Position numbers and translations under genes: made by a program
Origin: Winogradskya consettensis
Lineage (GTDB): Bacteria > Actinomycetota > Actinomycetes > Mycobacteriales > Micromonosporaceae
Assembly: GCF_018332715.1 (NCBI RefSeq)
Contig: NZ_BOQP01000027.1
Span: 62,001 to 126,000 of the forward strand
DNA length: 64,000 nucleotides
Reading direction: 5' to 3'
Shown: one piece after another, positions 8,833-17,806 of the stretch
Position numbering within the stretch: position 1 is the stretch's first letter
How the letters are laid out: each line of letters opens with the position of its first letter
Notes under the pieces: generated by a model
What the model was told of the DNA's origin: nothing
Seen by the model: the letters and a program-made list of their open reading frames with translations, nothing else
Databases searched by the model: none

Positions 8833-11800
8833 TCGCCCTGGTACGCCGCCGGGCACGCGCACAATGGCCGGTCCTGGCGGCCCTGCTCGCCGTCGTGACG
8901 CTCGGCGCGACCCTGCTCGGGGTGTGCGCGCTGCTCGTGACCCGCAGTGCGGATGTCGCGCTCGGGGTGGCGGCGAACCGGACCGATGCGGAGCAGTCGA
9001 CCGTGACGGCGTACACGTCGAGCGTCAGCGGCCCGGACGCGGCGGCGGTCGTCGACGCGACCCGTGACGTGCTGACCTCCGCGCTGGCGCCGTTCCCCGC
9101 GCGGACCGCGGCTCGCGCTTCCTCCGAGCTACGGCCGCTGCCCGGCCGCGATGACGACGCGCGGACGTACCTCTCCGGTGTCGAGGATCTCCCGGACCGG
9201 GCCACACTGACCTCGGGCCACTGGCCCGCGGCCGCGGGGGAGGCGGTGCTGCTCGAGCCGACCGCCGAGCTGCTGCGCCTGCGGGTTGGCAGCCGCGTAC
9301 ACCTGGCTGCGAAGCCGCCGGAGAATCCCGCGCCCGCGGTGGACCTGACGGTTGTCGGCATCGCCCGGCCGTTGCCCAACGGTGGCTGGGACCGCGACCT
9401 GCTGGCCGGCACCGGCTACCAGGCGGACTTCAACGACGGCAGCACCATGCGGAGATTCCCGACGTACGGGCCGTTCCTCATCGGCTTCGACAGCCTGGTC
9501 ACGGGCGGCTCGTCGCTGAGCCGCATGGAGATCGTCGCCCGTCCCGACCTTTCCGGCGCCACCCCGGCCACCCTGGCCACGGTCGCCACCGGGGTCCGCG
9601 ACGCCGATCCACGGCTGACCGGCACGCTGGGCGAGCGGGCCAAGCTGACCCGCGTCGCCTCGGAACTGGCGGACACCCTGCGCGCCCAGCAGCACCAGCA
9701 GAACATCACCGAGGCCGCGGTCCTCGCGGTTGCGGTGCTCGCGACGGTGCTGACCGCAGTGGCGCTCGCCCTCGCAGGACGCCTCACCGCCGGACTGCGC
9801 GCGGCGGAGACGTCGTTGCTGTCAGCCATGGGTGCCAGCCCGGTTCAACGCGCGGTCACGGCGGTCGTGGAGGCGGGCGCGATCGCGCTGGTGGCGGCGG
9901 CGCTGGCCGTACCGTTGTCGGCGCTGGTGCACAGCGGCCTCAGCCATCTGCCGCCGATGGCGGGCGCGGGGCTCGCCACGGGCCCGGTCCTGGCGGGTGC
10001 CCAGGTGCTCGTGGTGGTGGCCGGTGCCCTGAGCCTGACCGTCGTCCTGGTGCTGATCGCGCTCCGCGCCGAGGCCCCGCACGGCGATCGCGGCCGCCGG
10101 GAGGTCCTCGCCCGGTCCGGGGCCGACCTGCTCCTGGTCGCCTTCGCCGCGCTCGGCTGGTGGCAGCTGCACGCCCGCGGCACGGACACCGGACTGATCG
10201 AGGTGCTGGCCCCCGCACTGCTGCTGATCGCCGGTGCCGCACTGGCTCTGCGGCTGGTCCCGCCCGCGTTGCGGGTCGCCGACCGGCTCGCCCGCCGCTC
10301 CGACGGCCTGCCGCTGCCGCTGGCCGCCTTCGAGGCTGCGCGCCGGCCCCAGGCCGCCGCGGCCGGGCTGCTGATCTGCCTGGCCGCGGCCACCGCCACG
10401 TTCGGGTTGTCGTTCGACGACACCTGGCACCGGTCGCAGCGCGACCAGGCCGCCCTGGCCGTCGGCACCGACCTCGCCGTGGCGCTCGCCGTCCCGCCGA
10501 TGGCCGGGCAGGGCGCGGCGATCACCGCCGCCACCGGCGCGGCTGTCGTCAGCCCCGCCGCGGATCGGGGCCTGGCGATCGGCCAGTGGATCGGCGCCGG
10601 CACACCGCCCCGGCTGGTCGCCGCGGACACCACCCACGCGAACGAGCTGTTCCGGGGCAGGGTGCCCGGAGATCAGGACTGGGCAACTCTGACCCGCGGG
10701 CTTGCCCCCGGCGGGCCGGTGCACGGCGTGCCGCTGCCGGCCGGCAGTTCGTTCGCCGTGTCGGCGACGGGGACCGGGGACATTCCCCTGACCACCACCC
10801 CGGCCCTGCTCCTGCAGGACTCCTCCGGGCTGCGGACCACCTGCACCACCGCCGCCTTCACCCTCGACGGGGCCCGTCATCCGATCACCGGATGCGTGCC
10901 GGTGGACGGGATGCAGCTGATCGCGGTGGCACTGCCGCTCGACACCGCGCCGGGCTACTTCTCGGCGGGCGACATCAGCGCGGTCACCGCCGAACTGCGG
11001 CTTTCCGCGCCGGTCGGTGAGCTGGGAACGTGGACCGTCGCCTCGGCCCTGCCGGACTCGGGTCAGGTGCTGACCCCGGCCCTGGCCGCCACCGGCACCA
11101 CCGTCCGGTTGACCGCCAAGGTCCAGCTCGGCGGGTCCTGGAATCAGACACCGACCCTGGTCGCGACGGCGTTCCGGGCACCCCGGACGGTGCCGGTCAT
11201 CATCTCCCGGACCCTGGCGGACGGCATCGGCGTGACAACCGGCTCGCATCTGGACGTCCTGGTCGGCAACACCGGCGTACCCGTCGATGTCGCCGGTGTC
11301 GTGCCGGACGTGCCCTCCGCACCCGGCGCCGCCGCCGTCCTCGCCGATCTCGACACCCTCACCAGGGTGCTGACCGCGCACGGCGATCCGCAGAGCCCGG
11401 TCGACGCCTGGTGGGCCGCGGCACCGGCGAGAAACGACGTCGCCGCGCTGCACCTGGGCACGGTCACCACCCGCACCGGCGAGAGCGCACGGCTGACCGC
11501 AGGTCCGCTCAACGCCGGGCTGCCCGCGGTGCTGCGCCTGCTGGTCCCGGCCGCGGTGCTGCTGCTGTTCGCCGGGATGATCCTGCACGTCACCCACGAC
11601 CTGCGGGACCGGGCCGTCGAGGTGGCCCGCCTGCGGGGTCTGGGCCTGACCGGCCGGCAGATCCGGACCGTCCTGCTGGGTCAGCACGCCTTCGTCCTGA
11701 TCCCGCTGCTGTTCGCGGGTGCCCTGGTCGGCGCGCTGGCCACCTGGATCATCACGCCGCTGATGGTGCGCTCGGAGACCGGCGCCCCACCCGTGCCCGA

Positions 11801-11939
11801 GGTCGCTCCGGTCTGGCCCTGGGCCGCGGAGAGCCTCCTGATCCTCGTGCTCGTGGCCGGTTGCTCAGCCGCGGCCGGGATCGTCGCGACCATCCAGGCC
11901 CGCCGGGCCGGCGCCGCACAGCTGCGGGTGGCGTCATGA
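8829..11939 (+). CDS. Large FtsX-like ABC permease
   Basis: Integral membrane subunit of 1036 residues. A hydrophobic segment near residues 13-38 is followed by a long extracytoplasmic region (about 40-285). Clusters of hydrophobic helices then lie around 290-420, 440-500 and 520-535, with a second large soluble region and a final FtsX-type triple-helix block (about 895-1030; the LLRLLVPAAVLLLFAGM start and RLRGLGLTGRQIRTVLLGQ loop are typical). This corresponds to two FtsX units in one chain. The start and stop codons overlap both neighbours by 4 nt. Together with the next gene it should form the membrane part of the ABC system; the cargo cannot be deduced. Confidence 0.83.
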   Translation: MIALVRRRARAQWPVLAALLAVVTLGATLLGVCALLVTRSADVALGVAANRTDAEQSTVTAYTSSVSGPDAAAVVDATRDVLTSALAPFPARTAARASSELRPLPGRDDDARTYLSGVEDLPDRATLTSGHWPAAAGEAVLLEPTAELLRLRVGSRVHLAAKPPENPAPAVDLTVVGIARPLPNGGWDRDLLAGTGYQADFNDGSTMRRFPTYGPFLIGFDSLVTGGSSLSRMEIVARPDLSGATPATLATVATGVRDADPRLTGTLGERAKLTRVASELADTLRAQQHQQNITEAAVLAVAVLATVLTAVALALAGRLTAGLRAAETSLLSAMGASPVQRAVTAVVEAGAIALVAAALAVPLSALVHSGLSHLPPMAGAGLATGPVLAGAQVLVVVAGALSLTVVLVLIALRAEAPHGDRGRREVLARSGADLLLVAFAALGWWQLHARGTDTGLIEVLAPALLLIAGAALALRLVPPALRVADRLARRSDGLPLPLAAFEAARRPQAAAAGLLICLAAATATFGLSFDDTWHRSQRDQAALAVGTDLAVALAVPPMAGQGAAITAATGAAVVSPAADRGLAIGQWIGAGTPPRLVAADTTHANELFRGRVPGDQDWATLTRGLAPGGPVHGVPLPAGSSFAVSATGTGDIPLTTTPALLLQDSSGLRTTCTTAAFTLDGARHPITGCVPVDGMQLIAVALPLDTAPGYFSAGDISAVTAELRLSAPVGELGTWTVASALPDSGQVLTPALAATGTTVRLTAKVQLGGSWNQTPTLVATAFRAPRTVPVIISRTLADGIGVTTGSHLDVLVGNTGVPVDVAGVVPDVPSAPGAAAVLADLDTLTRVLTAHGDPQSPVDAWWAAAPARNDVAALHLGTVTTRTGESARLTAGPLNAGLPAVLRLLVPAAVLLLFAGMILHVTHDLRDRAVEVARLRGLGLTGRQIRTVLLGQHAFVLIPLLFAGALVGALATWIITPLMVRSETGAPPVPEVAPVWPWAAESLLILVLVAGCSAAAGIVATIQARRAGAAQLRVAS

Positions 11940-14641
11940 TCCGCCTGCTGCCCCCGGTGCACTGGCCCAGCGTCCGGGGCCGGGCCCGGGCCGACGCCGG
12001 CCCCCTGACCCTGGCCGCCCTGGTGGTCGCGGCGGTCACGGTGCTGGCCGGTTCCGTGCCGGTGCTGCTGACCAGCACGGCGGACCAGGCCGTCCGGCAG
12101 GCGGTGCGGGCGGCAGGCGGCCAGGCCGAGATCCAGGTCCGGGCCGACTGGGAGTACGACGACGGCGCCCACGGCGGCCGGGTCCGCAACCCGCGCTCCG
12201 CGGAGTCCCTCGACGACCTGCGCGACCGGGCCCTCGACCAGCTCGGTGCGCTGCGCGATCAGATGTCCCCGCCGATCGAGTTCGCCGGTGGCCCGTACCT
12301 GAAGATCGTCAACGGCGACGAGCCGCGCAGTTTCCGGTTGGGCTATGTCGCGGGCACCTCCGAACCGGCGGTCACCTGGGTATCCGGTGCCGCGCCCCGA
12401 GCCTCGAGCGAGCATCCGAATGCCGAGGTGGCGTACACCGGCGACCCGTGGCCGGTGCAGGCCGGCATCTCCGAGACCGCCGCGGCACGGCTGGGGGTCG
12501 GGCCGGGTGACCGGCTGCAGACCGAGGACGCCAAGGGCAACCCCTGTGACGTACGGGTGAGCGGCGTGTTCCGGCCCGTGAACCGCACCGACCTGGCGTG
12601 GCAGGTCGCCCCGTGGCTGCTCGACCCCCAGTCCGGCGCGGACGGACCGGGCATCACCCGGTTCGGCGGCCTGCTCGACGCGCAGTCACTGCCCGACGCG
12701 CGTCTCGCGTTCAACCCCGACGAAGTCAGCCGGACGGTGCGGTTCCGCCCTGACGCCGAGGTGCTGACCCTCGACTCCGCCCAGCGGATCGCGGCGGCCG
12801 TGGTGCGGCTCAAGGCGACGTCCGGCTCCTCCGCCAGCCATGAGGGAGCCGCGCAGTGGTCCACCCAGCTCGACCAGGTGCTGCGTGATGTGCGGGAGCG
12901 AGTCGACGCCGCCCGGGCACAGGCGTCGGTGCTGCTGAGCGCGGTGATGCTGGTCGCGGTACTGATTCTGCTGCTGGCCGCGCAGCTGCTGGCCGGGAGG
13001 CGGGCCGCGGCCCTGACCGTGGCCCGGCAGCGCGGTACGTCGATCGTCGCCCTCGGCACCGAACTGCTCCTCGAATCGGTCTTGCTGACCGTCGCCGCGA
13101 CCGCGGTGGGTGCGCTCATCGCCTGGGCGGCCGCCGGGGGCGTCGCGTGGGGATGGTTGCTACCCGCCGGGGTGTGCGCGGTGCTGGCTGGGCCCGGCTT
13201 CGGGATGGTCACGGCGCACCGGGCCACCCGGGACAAGCGCAACCCGGCCAACCGCAGCGCCCGCCGGTGGGCCGAACGGACAGCGGCGCTGCGCAGACTG
13301 ACGGCCGAGCTGGCGGTGCTCGCGGCAGCGGCGATCGCCCTGACGGTGCTGCACCAGCGTGGCGCCTCCCCGTCCGCCGGGGGAACCGTGCTGCTGCCGG
13401 CCTCCGCCCCCGCCCTGGGGGCCCTGACCGGTGCGTTACTGCTGCTGAGGTTGCTACCGGTGACGACCGGGCTGGCCCTGCGGCAGGCCCTGAGGTCCAC
13501 GATGCCCCTGGCCGTCTTCGGAGCCTCGCGGGCGGCGTCCGCGGCGAGACGGGTCCTGCCGGTGCTGGCACTGGTCGCCTCGGCCGCGCTCGCTACATTC
13601 GCGCTCACCCTGAGCAGCACCATCGGCGCGGGGCTCGCCGACGGAGCCTGGCGCAGCGTCGGGGCGGACGCCCGGATCGACCTCCCGGATCAGCCGGCGA
13701 CGACCACCACCGCCCTCATCAACCGGATCGCAGCCGCCCCCGGCGTCCGGCACGCGGTCGCCGCCCAGGTCACCACCGCCACCTCGGTGATCGTCGGAGG
13801 CGCTTCGCGGCAGGTCCGGCTGATCGCTGTCGACAGCGCCGCCTATCGCGAATTGCTCGCCGGTGCCGCTCGGACGCCGCTGCCGGCGCTGCCCGCCGCT
13901 GCCCCCGGCGGCCCGGTCCCGGTGCTGGTGCACTCCCCGGAGGGCACGCTACGGGCCGGCGATTCCCTGGACCTGAGAACGGAAGGCGCACCCGAGGCGA
14001 CGCTCACCGCGGTCGCCACGACCGACGCCATCGGCGATACCGACGACACGGTACTGGCCGACGCGGCGGCGCTGACCGCAGCCGGTGTCCCTGTCGTCCC
14101 GAACACGATCTGGGTCACCGGGTCCGGCGCCGCCGCCGCTGCCAAGGCCGCTGTCGGCGCGACCGTCGTCGCCCGCACCGACGTGCTGCGGGAACGCCGG
14201 GAAGCGCCGCTGGTCGCCGGGCTGATCCGGCTCGCCTGGGCGTCGACGGTCACGCTGCTCGCGCTCGGTCTGCTGGGCTTCGCGCTCGACGCGGCGGCCG
14301 GGGCACCGGAACGCTGGCAGACCCTGAGCCGGTTGCGGACGCTCGGCCTGCGGACCCGGGAGGCCCGCCGGGTCGCCGCCGGTGAGCTGCTGCCGCTCGC
14401 CCTGGTCGCTGCCCTGGGCGGGCCGGCACTGGGGGTGCTGCTCGCCGTGCTCACCCTCGGGCCGCTCGGGCTGCGCCTGCTCACCGCCCAGCCCGGCAAC
14501 CCCGTCCTGGTCCTGCCCTGGGTGGGTCTGGTGGTGGTCGTTGCCGCATTCCTGGTCATGGTGGTGGCAGTGGTGCGGGTCGAGGCAGCAGTCCGCCGCC
14601 GCAACCGCCTCAGCGAGGTCCTCCGCGTCGGCGGCGCCTGA
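11936..14641 (+). CDS. Second FtsX-like ABC permease
   Basis: A 901-residue membrane protein. The start at 11936 is set by an ATGA overlap with the previous stop codon; the same frame is open further upstream but that part is antisense-like and non-homologous. It has an N-terminal hydrophobic segment (about residues 20-48), a large extracytoplasmic region (50-315), hydrophobic segments near 320-345, 375-425, 455-490 and 515-545, another soluble domain, and C-terminal helices with an FtsX-like RLRTLGLRTREARRV loop. It differs clearly in sequence from the first permease, which suggests a heterodimeric permease pair. It is the last gene of the operon; no terminator hairpin is obvious after the stop. 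Confidence 0.83.
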   Translation: MIRLLPPVHWPSVRGRARADAGPLTLAALVVAAVTVLAGSVPVLLTSTADQAVRQAVRAAGGQAEIQVRADWEYDDGAHGGRVRNPRSAESLDDLRDRALDQLGALRDQMSPPIEFAGGPYLKIVNGDEPRSFRLGYVAGTSEPAVTWVSGAAPRASSEHPNAEVAYTGDPWPVQAGISETAAARLGVGPGDRLQTEDAKGNPCDVRVSGVFRPVNRTDLAWQVAPWLLDPQSGADGPGITRFGGLLDAQSLPDARLAFNPDEVSRTVRFRPDAEVLTLDSAQRIAAAVVRLKATSGSSASHEGAAQWSTQLDQVLRDVRERVDAARAQASVLLSAVMLVAVLILLLAAQLLAGRRAAALTVARQRGTSIVALGTELLLESVLLTVAATAVGALIAWAAAGGVAWGWLLPAGVCAVLAGPGFGMVTAHRATRDKRNPANRSARRWAERTAALRRLTAELAVLAAAAIALTVLHQRGASPSAGGTVLLPASAPALGALTGALLLLRLLPVTTGLALRQALRSTMPLAVFGASRAASAARRVLPVLALVASAALATFALTLSSTIGAGLADGAWRSVGADARIDLPDQPATTTTALINRIAAAPGVRHAVAAQVTTATSVIVGGASRQVRLIAVDSAAYRELLAGAARTPLPALPAAAPGGPVPVLVHSPEGTLRAGDSLDLRTEGAPEATLTAVATTDAIGDTDDTVLADAAALTAAGVPVVPNTIWVTGSGAAAAAKAAVGATVVARTDVLRERREAPLVAGLIRLAWASTVTLLALGLLGFALDAAAGAPERWQTLSRLRTLGLRTREARRVAAGELLPLALVAALGGPALGVLLAVLTLGPLGLRLLTAQPGNPVLVLPWVGLVVVVAAFLVMVVAVVRVEAAVRRRNRLSEVLRVGGA

Positions 14642-14907
14642 CCCGGGGTGAACCTGCCGGACCACGCGGCCGTCGCCGTCATGGTGGCCAGCACCGATTC
14701 AACGCCTATTTGACCATGTCGATGCCATAAGCGTTGACGGCGGCGCTCGCCCTAATGGGCACGCTCGCGTGGTTCAGGATGAGCATGAACTGTAGCGGCA
14801 AAAACTGTTACAACGCACATCCTCACGCAGCCCTTGTCTGCTGCAGTGCAGCTCAAAGCTGGCATCGATAAATCTCCACGGATGAATGAGTTGCTCCGTT
14901 GTGCAAG

Positions 14908-14921
14908 TGGGAGCGCTCCCG
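14908..14921. promoter_or_regulatory. CebR/LacI-type operator upstream of the SGNH-GH27 cluster
   Basis: TGGGAGCGCTCCCG differs from the perfect CebR-type palindrome only at the last base. It lies about 150 bp before the SGNH esterase start, within the 426-bp gap 14642-15067. That gap otherwise shows no gene; it contains AT-rich stretches (14800-14830, 14990-15015) and the sequence TTGTTAACGCTCAC at 14940-14953, which could be a second LacI-type half operator. This ties the plus-strand enzyme cluster to the same control as the GH10 xylanase. Confidence 0.75.
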
Positions 14922-15067
14922 TAACATCCGTGATATTCGTTGTTAACGCTCACTGTTGTTCGAAGTGAGTGGTTCGATCTCCTCTCAGTCGCGCGATTCA
15001 ATACCTTTTTGCATTGACGTTAGTCGTTGCCATGGCCTCGATGGGCGACGAGGAAGGAGAACTGTCC

Positions 15068-16171
15068 ATGTCCGGGAGAAGACGTCGGCTCTTCGCGGCC
15101 GTACTCGGTGCAATGATCGCAGCGGCCGGCATCACCGTTCCGGCGGAGATCGCCGCCGCCGAGTCGAACGGTGGCGTGCGGGTCATGCCGCTGGGTGACT
15201 CCATCACCGAGGGCACCCAGGTGCCCGGCGGTTACCGCATCGGGCTGTGGCAACGCATGGCCGCCGCGGGCTACCGGGTTGACCTGGTCGGCACCCAGTT
15301 CAACGGCCCGGCCGCGCTCGGCGACCACGACCACGAGGGCCACCCCGGCTGGCGGATCGACCAGATCGACGCCAATGTCACCGGCTGGCTGGCGGCGACC
15401 GGTCCGCGCACCGTTCTGCTGCACATCGGCACCAACGACATCCTGCAGAACTACAACGTCGCCGGCGCGCCGGGCAGGCTGTCCACCCTCATCGACCACA
15501 TCACCGCGGTGGCGCCGTCGGCCGACGTGTTCGTGGCGACGATCATCCCGCTGGCGTCGGCGAGCCAGGAGGCCGCTGCCCGTGGCTTCAACGCCGCCGT
15601 GCCCGGCATCGTGCAGAGCCGGGCCGCCGCGGGGAAGCGGGTCCACCTCGTCGACATGCACGCCGCGCTCACCACGGCCGATCTGATCGACGGCGTGCAT
15701 CCCACCGCGGGTGGCTACGACAAGATGGCCGCCACCTGGTACTCCGCCCTGCGCTCCGTACCAGGCTCGATCGGTGACCCCGGAACCGGCGGCACCGCCG
15801 GAACGCTGGTCGGCTCAGCGTCCGGCCGCTGCCTGGACGTGCCGGGCAGTAACACCGCCAACGGCACCCAGCCGATCATCTGGGACTGCTCCGGCGGAGC
15901 GAACCAGCGGTGGACATCCACCGGCCCGACGCTCCAGGCACTGGGCAAATGCCTGGACGCACCGACCGGCGCCACCGCGGGCGTGAAGGTGCAGCTGTGG
16001 GACTGCAGCGGCGGCCTCAACCAGCAGTGGAACCTCAACGCCAACGGCACGATCAGCAACGCGCAGTCCGGTCTGTGCCTCGACGTCAGTGGCGGGGCCA
16101 CCACGAACGGCACCCCGGTCGTCCTCTGGACCTGCACCACGGCGACCAACCAACTCTGGACGAGGCGATGA
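15068..16171 (+). CDS. Secreted SGNH-family esterase with ricin-type (CBM13) domain
   Basis: Predicted extracellular carbohydrate esterase. The ATG at 15068 has GGAG at 8 nt; an upstream GTG in frame would add a doubtful extension. The signal peptide is about residues 1-32. The SGNH domain (about 35-232) shows block I PLGDSITEG, the HIGTNDIL block and the DGVHPT block that holds the catalytic Asp/His. A Gly/Thr linker leads to a ricin B-like beta-trefoil (about 243-367) with three QxW-type repeats (NQRW, NQQW, NQLW). SGNH enzymes of this shape include acetylxylan esterases, but the acyl group is not certain. It lies 3 nt before the GH27 gene and is probably the first gene of that operon. Confidence 0.85.
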   Translation: MSGRRRRLFAAVLGAMIAAAGITVPAEIAAAESNGGVRVMPLGDSITEGTQVPGGYRIGLWQRMAAAGYRVDLVGTQFNGPAALGDHDHEGHPGWRIDQIDANVTGWLAATGPRTVLLHIGTNDILQNYNVAGAPGRLSTLIDHITAVAPSADVFVATIIPLASASQEAAARGFNAAVPGIVQSRAAAGKRVHLVDMHAALTTADLIDGVHPTAGGYDKMAATWYSALRSVPGSIGDPGTGGTAGTLVGSASGRCLDVPGSNTANGTQPIIWDCSGGANQRWTSTGPTLQALGKCLDAPTGATAGVKVQLWDCSGGLNQQWNLNANGTISNAQSGLCLDVSGGATTNGTPVVLWTCTTATNQLWTRR

Positions 16172-16174
16172 GAC

Positions 16175-17806
16175 ATGAGACGTCTGAGGACCGCACTGTT
16201 GGCCGGACTGCTGCTGGTGGCCGGCACCCTGACGACTGCTTTCGCGCCCGCGGCGCAGGCACTGGACAACGGCGTGGGCCGCACCCCGCCGATGGGCTGG
16301 AACTCGTGGAACACGTTCGGCTGCAACATCAGCGAGTCGCTGATCCGGCAGATGGCCGACGCGATGGTCAGCACCGGGATGCGGGATGCGGGCTACCAGT
16401 ACGTCGTGGTCGACGACTGCTGGTTCAACCCCAGCCGGGACTCCGCCGGTAATCTGCAGGGCGACCCGACGCGATTCCCCAGCGGCATGAAGGCGCTCGG
16501 CGACTACCTGCACGGCAAGGGCCTGAAATTCGGCCTGTACGAGGGTCCGCTGGACAAGACGTGCGCGCAGTACTTCAATTCGTACCCGGGCGCCACCGGC
16601 AGCCAGGGTCATGAGGCACAGGACGCGCGTCAGTTCGCCGCCTGGGGAGTCGACTACCTGAAGTACGACTGGTGCTCGCCCACCGGCACGATCAACGACC
16701 AGGTCGCCACGTTCGCGAAGATGCGCGACGCGCTGGCGGCGACCGGCCGGCCGATTCTCTACAGCATCAACTCCAACAGCGTGCACGCCAAGACCGGCCC
16801 GCAGCGCAACTGGGGTGACGTGGCGAACATCTGGCGGACCACCGAGGACATTCAGCTCTCCTGGGACACCGGCCAGACCAACGGATACCCGATGGGCATC
16901 AAGAACATCGTCGACGTGACCGTTCCGCTCGCCGGGTACGCGAAACCGGGCGGCTTCAACGACCCGGACATGATGGAGGTCGGCCGTGGCACGCTCAGCG
17001 ACGCCGAACAGCGGTCCCACTTCGCGCTGTGGGCGGTGATGGCGTCCCCGCTGATCGCGGGCAACGACATCCGCTCGATGAGCTCCGCCACCCTGACGAT
17101 CCTGAAGAACACCCGGCTGATCGCGATCAACCAGGACAGCCTGGGCCTGCAGGCGAGCTCGATCGTGGCCGACAGCAACCAGCGGGTGCTCGCGAAGCGC
17201 CTGGCCAACGACGACGTGGCGGTGGCGCTGTTCAACCAGTCGAGCTCGACCCGCACGATCTCCACCACGGCCTCGGCGATCGGCAAGGGCGGATCGTCGT
17301 TCACCCTCGTCGACACCTGGACCGGTGCCGCCACGACCACCAGCGGCACCATCACCGCGAGCGTGCCGGCACACGCCACGGTCGTCTACCGGGTGAGCGG
17401 CGGCACCACCGGCAACCCGCCCACCCCGACGTCGGGGACCCTGGTCAGCGCGTCGTCCGGCCGCTGCCTGGACGTGCCCAACAGCGCCACCACCAACGGT
17501 ACGCAGCCGGTCATCTGGGACTGCAACGGCGCCGCGAACCAGCAGTGGGCCGCGTCCGGGCAGACCCTGCAGGCGCTGGGCAAGTGCCTGGACGCCCCGA
17601 CCGGCGCCACCGCCGGTGCGAAGGTGCAGCTCTGGGACTGCAACGGCGGCACCAATCAGCAATGGACCCTCGGCACCGACGGCACCGTCCGCGGCACCGC
17701 ATCCGGCCTCTGCCTCGACGTCGACCACAACCTGACCGCCAACGGCACCCTCACCCTGCTGTGGACCTGCACGGCAGCCGTCAACCAGCGCTGGTCGCGG
17801 TCATGA
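16175..17806 (+). CDS. Secreted GH27 alpha-galactosidase with ricin-type (CBM13) domain
   Basis: Removes alpha-galactosyl groups from plant galactomannans or oligosaccharides. The signal peptide is about residues 1-29. The GH27 domain (about 30-405) begins with TPPMGWNSWNTF and contains VDDCWF, the nucleophile in LKYDWC and the WRTTEDIQ segment with the probable acid/base Asp. A short Thr/Pro linker is followed by a CBM13 trefoil (about 418-543) very similar to that of the preceding gene (QxW repeats NQQWAA, NQQWTL, NQRWSR), indicating module duplication. It overlaps the next gene by 4 nt (ATGA), so the three genes are co-translated. Confidence 0.93.
   Translation: MRRLRTALLAGLLLVAGTLTTAFAPAAQALDNGVGRTPPMGWNSWNTFGCNISESLIRQMADAMVSTGMRDAGYQYVVVDDCWFNPSRDSAGNLQGDPTRFPSGMKALGDYLHGKGLKFGLYEGPLDKTCAQYFNSYPGATGSQGHEAQDARQFAAWGVDYLKYDWCSPTGTINDQVATFAKMRDALAATGRPILYSINSNSVHAKTGPQRNWGDVANIWRTTEDIQLSWDTGQTNGYPMGIKNIVDVTVPLAGYAKPGGFNDPDMMEVGRGTLSDAEQRSHFALWAVMASPLIAGNDIRSMSSATLTILKNTRLIAINQDSLGLQASSIVADSNQRVLAKRLANDDVAVALFNQSSSTRTISTTASAIGKGGSSFTLVDTWTGAATTTSGTITASVPAHATVVYRVSGGTTGNPPTPTSGTLVSASSGRCLDVPNSATTNGTQPVIWDCNGAANQQWAASGQTLQALGKCLDAPTGATAGAKVQLWDCNGGTNQQWTLGTDGTVRGTASGLCLDVDHNLTANGTLTLLWTCTAAVNQRWSRS

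Noticed and set aside
9822..11687. A long minus-strand open frame (over 600 codons) opposite the first FtsX-like permease
   Set aside because: It is antisense to a clear membrane protein gene, shows Gln/Arg/Gly-rich low-complexity sequence typical of shadow frames in high-GC DNA, and has no homology signal.
11030..11935. Possible 5' extension of the second permease by about 300 codons
   Set aside because: The upstream part overlaps the first permease in another frame and is Arg/Pro-rich nonsense; the ATG at 11936 overlaps the preceding stop by 4 nt like the other junctions in the operon.
14756..14772. Third CebR-like operator (TGGGCACGCTCGC)
   Set aside because: The two halves are not complementary over the required positions; too many mismatches to the palindrome.
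7187..15000. Antibiotic or lantibiotic biosynthesis locus suggested by the ABC operon
   Set aside because: No precursor peptide, modification enzyme, NRPS or PKS gene is present around the ABC genes.
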